DNA from: Luidia sarsii
Lineage: Eukaryota; Echinodermata; Asteroidea; Paxillosida; Luidiidae
Assembly (NCBI GenBank): GCA_949987565.1
Contig: OX465111.1
Coordinates: forward strand, 124,001 to 188,000
DNA: 64,000 nucleotides
Direction of reading: 5' to 3'
The notes beneath the pieces were generated by a model. It was not told the origin of the DNA. It saw only the letters and a list, made by a program, of their open reading frames with translations, and did not search any database. Made by a program: the position numbers and the translations under genes. Below, one piece after another: positions 59,191-64,000 of the stretch; position 1 is the stretch's first letter, and the number at the start of each line of letters is the position of its first letter.

Positions 59191-60200
59191 AGCGCCGCAC
59201 AGCGCCGTACAGGGCCGCACAGGGCCGCACAGCGCCGTACAGGGCCGCACAGGGCCGCACAGGGCCGCACAGCGCCGCACATCGCCGCACAGGGCCGCAC
59301 AGGGCCGCACAGGGCCGCAAAGCGCCGCACAGGGCCGCACAGCGCCGCACAGCGCCGCACAGCGCCGCACAGGGCCGCACAGGGCCGCACAGGGCCGCAC
59401 AGCGCCGCACAGGGCCGCACAGGGCCGCACAGGGCCGCACAGGGCCGCACAGCGCCGCACAGCGCCGCACAGCGCCGCACAGGGCCGCACAGCGCCGCAC
59501 AGGGCCGCACAGCGCCGCACAGGGCCGCACAGGGCCGCACAGGGCCGCACAGGGCCGCACAGGGCCGCACAGGGCCGCACAGCGCCGCACATCGCCGCAC
59601 AGGGCCGCACAGCGCCGCACAGGGCCGCACAGGGCCGCACAGGGCCGCACAGGGCCGCACAGGGCCGCACAGGGCCGCACATGGCCGCACAGGGCCGCAC
59701 AGGGCCGCACAGCGCCGCACAGCGCCGCACAGGGCCGCACAGCGCCGCACAGGGCCGCACAGCGCCGCACAGCGCCGCACAGGGCCGCACAGGGCCGCAC
59801 AGGGCCGCACAGGGCCGCACAGGGCCGCACAGGGCCGCACAGGGCCGCACAGGGCCGCACAGGGCCGCACAGGGCCGCACAGGGCCGCACAGCGCCGCAC
59901 AGGGCCGCACAGGGCCGCACAGGGCCGCACAGCGCCGCACAGGGCCGCACAGGGCCGCACAGGGCCGCACAGGGCCGCACAGGGCCGCACAGGGCCGCAC
60001 AGGGCCGCACAGGGCCGCACAGGGCCGCACAGGGCCGCACAGGGCCGCACAGGGCCGCACAGGGCCGCACAGGGCCGCACAGGGCCGCACAGGGCCGCAC
60101 AGCGCCGCACAGGGCCGCACAGGGCCGCACAGGGCCGCACAGGGCCGCACAGGGCCGCACAGGGCCGCACAGGGCCGCACAGCGCCGCACAGGGCCGCAC
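59191..60200. repeat. 10-bp minisatellite, 101 units in perfect register
   Basis: The unit is AGGGCCGCAC, with AGCGCCGCAC as the main variant and rare ATGGCCGCAC, ATCGCCGCAC, AGCGCCGTAC and AGCGCCGCAA-like changes. The block is exactly 1010 bp without an indel. Five long frames on both strands (351-372 codons) are translations of the repeat. The AGC variant is frequent in the left half and rare in the right half. Confidence 0.97.
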
Positions 60201-61130
60201 ATACAGATATGGCCAGGATGTGCAAGTCAGCCTGACGGCTAAAATATGTGAAAATAGATCCCCAGAAAAAATACTCTCAATAGCCTACATGTTTTGTAAA
60301 GATGGATTTGTAAGCAGCTAGGTCCACCCTAAACGAGAATATTATTATTGTTTATACAGTAGCACCCCTCTCATGCCTAATGGAATTGTCCATGCTGTCA
60401 AGGAATCGTAATGTGGGCCGTGCCAAAAATTGCCCGTCAAAAATGTGAGAATAACTTGAAAAACGATCACGTACTAGCCTACCTGCAAAAAGGAATAAAG
60501 AGTGCAACATTTGTGTGCTGTCGTGCAGTAAGTAGTGCTCGTTTTGCTGTCTGGCTTTCTCCTTTTGGGGCCTGGTTAAAGGCACCCGCAATCGAAAGCG
60601 CAAACTTTTGACAGCTCGATGTATGATTCTACTTTCACACGCAACCCAACCACGTGTTATTGCGCAATCTATATATCGTGCAACGTAAATCGCTCCCAAT
60701 TACCGTTGGTATACTCGTTGTTTGGTAACGCTAGCGCTGTCCAAGATTCACTGGTACCCACAGACGAAAAGTTCGTTGACATGAAAAAATGTCCTGCACG
60801 TGCTGCAGGGGCTGCATTGAAACGGGGCAACACATCAACAAGTACCATCTGCCACAGGCCGGAGACTGATTGCAGTAACAGTTACTGTACATGTACAGTA
60901 GTTGTACAACTTCCATGTAAACTGTCTTGTAAGTTGTATATAGTTGTAGCACAGAGCAACGTGTCCTTGCTCTATGCTTGCACCTACTCTACATCATAGT
61001 ATACAGCCTATATGTACATGTACATGTACAATAGGTGCGTGGTCCTGGTGCGTCAGGCGCTCGACTTTCAGTCTTATCTACCGTCAACGATCAAGCTCAC
61101 TAAATTTGTCTTTCCTCCCTCTGGTTTAGA
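60201..61130. other. Spacer upstream of the SLC6 gene
   Basis: Nothing recognised apart from TGTACATGTACA palindromes (60887-60900, 61015-61030). The SLC6 promoter may lie here or to 62.1 kb, but I cannot locate it. Confidence 0.45.
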
Positions 61131-61226
61131 AACCTGTCTTCAAGAAGCGAACGAACACCTAGCTCTGCTTCAGGTATTGCCTCTGGACCAAACAGCAAAC
61201 TCACAAATAGGTGGAGATGGGGAAGG
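61131..61226 (+). other. Candidate 5' exon of the SLC6 gene
   Basis: A TCTGGTTTAG acceptor-like border, 96 bases, then the strong donor GGGGAAG|GTAAGT. Two frames are open. Spliced to the 62112 acceptor it would extend the SLC6 frame upstream only to an ATG about 12 bases inside this exon, because a TAG precedes it, so it could be mostly 5' UTR. Confidence 0.3.
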
Positions 61227-62118
61227 TAAGTCACGAGAAACCATGGGTCTCGCCAAAACTTCCTTCCTGCATGGGATGAATCATCATGAATGTGTTTGGT
61301 GTGAAGTGTGCAGTGAGCCATGGGTATATCATGGAGGTAGAGGGAGTCCTCCATGGGTATGGGCAGTACATACAATAACGTCCTTGCAAGATCACACCAT
61401 GAGGTAACATGATACCTCCATGCTCAGACCGTGTTTAGACTAACTTGTGGTTCTTGCACAGTACTACAGCGCCAAGGGGTAGGATTCATGGACAGTTTCA
61501 TGTGTGTGCATTTTATATCATACATCGTATGGATTATTCGTGCAAAGCTTACCGACTGCGTGGCGAGAATGCCATAATGTATAACATCAGATGACTGGGT
61601 ATGATATGAAGCCGGGAACACATTACATTGGATCATACAAATACTAAGGTACCATGTCAAAAAGATTTTTATCGGCGCGCCGCACAGCGCTGCTCACCAT
61701 CTGATGACATGAAGAAGAAAAAATGTCCTGTTCGTACTGTTGTGCACAGAATGATCAATGTTTAGCGGGCAGTGAGTACAGTACGGTCAAGATTCCATAA
61801 TGTGCTGGCAGCCGGCAGTCTGATCTACTACTCAACTATCCCGCATGACCGGGAGCTGAAGTGTTTTGGAAAGACACTGTCAGCGCAACGTTTGGAAAAT
61901 AAAAAAGTAAATAAACTCTCGGGAACTCGGAATGGCAACAAATCCTCCTTTTCACAAAAAGTTCTGTTACCTGGCCTTATAGATTCCAATATCAATTGCC
62001 CCAAACATACACAGCCAGTAGTCATAACTCATGTCATATGTACATGTACATGTAGATAGATTTTCCCCACAAACTTGGCTCATTTGTGCATTTTGTTTGT
62101 GTTATTCTCAAGGAAACG

Positions 62119-62281
62119 ATGGAAACGTTTGAAAATGAAGACAAGAGTGTCAAGATGTCACCGGATAAAGAGCGACCAGTTTGGCAATCTAAAGCCGAGT
62201 TCTTCCTATCTTGCCTTGGCTATGCTGTTGGATTGGGAAATGTTTGGCGATTTCCCTATCTTTGCTTTGAGAATGGAGGGG
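62119..62281 (+). CDS. SLC6 neurotransmitter/amino-acid transporter, first TM exon (partial gene)
   Basis: Starts at the ATG of [13 protein letters not shown] just inside an AAG acceptor at 62111 and ends NGGG at the donor GGGGG|TAAGT-type border (GTAAGT at 62282). It contains the SLC6 transmembrane-1 signature [14 protein letters not shown], whose unwound centre binds Na+, Cl- and substrate, preceded by [12 protein letters not shown]. The protein should be a 12-TM Na+/Cl- dependent plasma-membrane symporter. Glycine-transporter or amino-acid subfamilies are plausible; substrate cannot be set from this fragment. The frame joins 63292-63423 in phase 1. Confidence 0.92.
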
Positions 62282-63291
62282 GTAAGTGCTTTGGATATCC
62301 TAAAGTGTTGCAGAAACGTATGCAAGACAAGTCTAGGAAACCACTGGCTAGCATCTAATACAGTACTTCCTGAGCTACTCAAGTGATCTTGCACTGTATC
62401 ATCAAAAACAAAATACTTAGGAAGATGTAGTTAATTCACAAAGTGCTTTTAAAGTAAAGTTTCAATGCATTAAAAAGTATGGTTTCTAAGCCAATTTTGA
62501 ACCCACATTGATCCTAATTATGTACACATTCCAATGAGGTTTCTGTTTCTCTGAGAATGGTTGAAAGGTTTTAGCTTATTTGACTTACTTTTTACATTAA
62601 GACCTTGGAATTCTTGCAGTAAAAAGACTTAACAGGATGCTTTTAGAAATTAAGAATCTCATTGACCATTCATGTCAATCTCTTAAATGTTGTCATGGAA
62701 ATCAGTGACTACTGGAAGTAACAGAATGCTTCTTTGGCTGTTGATATCAAATAGTTTTCTCTTTCAATCAAAATAAAATGAGGTGGCCCAACATTGAAGT
62801 TGGATGTTTATTTGCTACTAAAGCATATGTTAAGTTCACAAGCACACAAGTGGGTGAAACTGGGTTGTAGTCTTCAACACAGACTGTGCATCCTATAGAT
62901 ATGTAGCTGGTGCAAGAGATGAACCCGATATGACCCTGTCTAGCGTCTACCCACCGTATTCACATGCACAAATCCTCTCCTCTTTGTTAACACAGCTTTT
63001 CAGTAATTCACAAACAACCCCTGGGGGTTTTCACTTGTCAAGTGCTATAATTCATTACAAGGAATGTCAGCAGATAACCAAATTTTTAACTACCGGTACT
63101 CACTCACTCACAAGTTTTTGTCCTCAGGAAAATTTGACCCCTTTTCAGAGGCAGAAAGTTCAAATAATTCCTCACTGGTAGGTTTGAACAAATTCTTCTA
63201 CATAACAAAAGTAGCTTTGATTGGACATAAATTATGTTAATACCCAGACCCTATTTGCATACTAAATGATGTTGGTTTTGTTTCCTTTTAG
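62282..63291 (+). other. Intron of the SLC6 gene
   Basis: Bounded by GTAAGT and TTTTAG. AT-rich, with no repeat array or additional exon seen. Confidence 0.8.
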
Positions 63292-63423
63292 GTGCGTTTC
63301 TAATCCCGTACTTCTTGGCTTTGTTATTGACTGGATTGCCCACATTCTTTCTGGATATTGCATTTGGCCAGTACAGTAGCCTGGGTGCCATATCAGTCTG
63401 GAGGTGTAGTCCATTCATGAGAG
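63292..63423 (+). CDS. SLC6 transporter, TM2 exon
   Basis: 132 bases between CCTTTTAG and GTAATG. It encodes GAFLIPYFLALLLTGLPTFF then LDIAFGQYSSLGAISVWR, completing the NGGGAFLIPY motif started in the previous exon and giving TM2 and the conserved GQ..S.G...VW segment. An exon of this size and phase is usual in the family. The gene continues beyond the right edge. Confidence 0.92.
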
Positions 63424-63929
63424 GTAATGAATTCCTACTGCATACATATCTCACTCTATTCTCTAATACTCAATCTAATACAAATTCTATAGGCGACACT
63501 CACAGCCAGGTAACACACACTGTGTTTTGTGGAAGTTCTGCATGCATGACCGTCATTATGTAGCCCACAGAATGGCCCCAAAAGCCATGCGACGTATCCA
63601 TTAAGAGAACGATTGGACAAAGGTAGCATCACTTACAGGTACCAGAGCTTTCAGGATTGCTTACAGTTAAAGTCCATCATATTTCTACACATGTTAACCT
63701 CATGGCCAGTAAATTGTCTGAAGGGCTTTGTCAATGACACAACCTAAAATCATTCTAAAGTCATAGTATCGGGAGAACATGTATTCATAATGTAATTTAA
63801 AAATGATAAAGATTTTACCCCTGTAATGAAATGAGGGCATTACTAGTACTATGTATAGGGAAAGGTACACATTTTAAGATTACTTTTGTATTTTATAAAA
63901 GTCAAACAAATTTTGAAAAATGCCAAACA
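63424..63929 (+). other. Start of the next SLC6 intron
   Basis: Begins GTAATG. No coding segment resembling the TM3 exon is visible before the window ends. Confidence 0.65.
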
Positions 63930-64000
63930 AATGTTTGACTGGACCGGGATTTGAACTGAGACCTCTGGTTTTGCATGCATACGATTACCAGCACTCTTAC
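63930..64000 (-). repeat. tRNA-like sequence (SINE head), cut by the window
   Basis: The minus strand holds CAGTTCAAATCCCGGTC, a good B box, preceded at the proper distance by an A-box-like AGTGCTGGTAATCG. The 5' end lies outside the window, so a true tRNA versus a tRNA-derived SINE cannot be decided; the intronic position favours a SINE. Confidence 0.45.

Noticed and set aside
59093..60242. Five overlapping 350-372-codon frames on both strands
   Set aside because: The 10-bp repeat lacks stops in several frames on both strands; the products are low-complexity repeats with no unique sequence.

Overview
This is eukaryotic DNA, most likely from a marine invertebrate deuterostome (echinoderm, hemichordate or cephalochordate). 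The evidence is intron-containing genes with GT..AG borders, a TRIM-like RING/NHL gene and an SLC6 transporter gene typical of animals, CR1/Rex-type, CACTA-type and THAP-bearing transposon relics, tRNA-like short repeats and frequent TGTACATGTACA palindromes. The sequence alone does not fix the phylum.

Layout. 1-2645: a 16-bp minisatellite that flips orientation at 2534. 2949-3162: a 52-bp tandem repeat. 3171-14543: an 11.4-kb foldback element with outer inverted repeats, two opposed arms of a 220-bp satellite (about 14 and 32 units) and a perfect 8-bp target duplication. 16.2-27.9 kb: minus-strand exon-like cassettes, repeated with a period near 1.08 kb, containing a 43-bp minisatellite (17.1-18.8 kb) and interrupted by an inverted-repeat element (25298-27122). 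28.4-30.0 kb: an inverted pair and a direct duplication.

33884-45128 (minus): a complete four-exon gene for a 604-residue RING/coiled-coil/NHL protein without a visible B-box. Its last intron (7.8 kb) carries a 4-kb 77-bp minisatellite and a TTAA-flanked, THAP-bearing transposon relic; its first intron carries a 693-bp foldback. 46.5-53.7 kb: inverted repeats, palindromes and short duplications, including a 138-bp palindrome whose loop matches the histone mRNA 3' stem-loop. 53.7-58.5 kb: CCAACGTTGG tandem arrays, a CR1/Rex-like reverse transcriptase fragment ending in (CAAT)n, and a CACTA-type MITE inside one arm of an inverted repeat whose other arm is the empty site. 59191-60200: a 10-bp minisatellite of 101 units in perfect register. 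62119-64000 (plus): the first coding exons of an SLC6 transporter running off the right edge.

Two real protein genes are well supported (RING/NHL and SLC6). Nearly all the long open frames outside them are translations of minisatellites whose period is not divisible by three. The most unusual feature is the foldback element and the mirror-ordered satellite variants in its arms.
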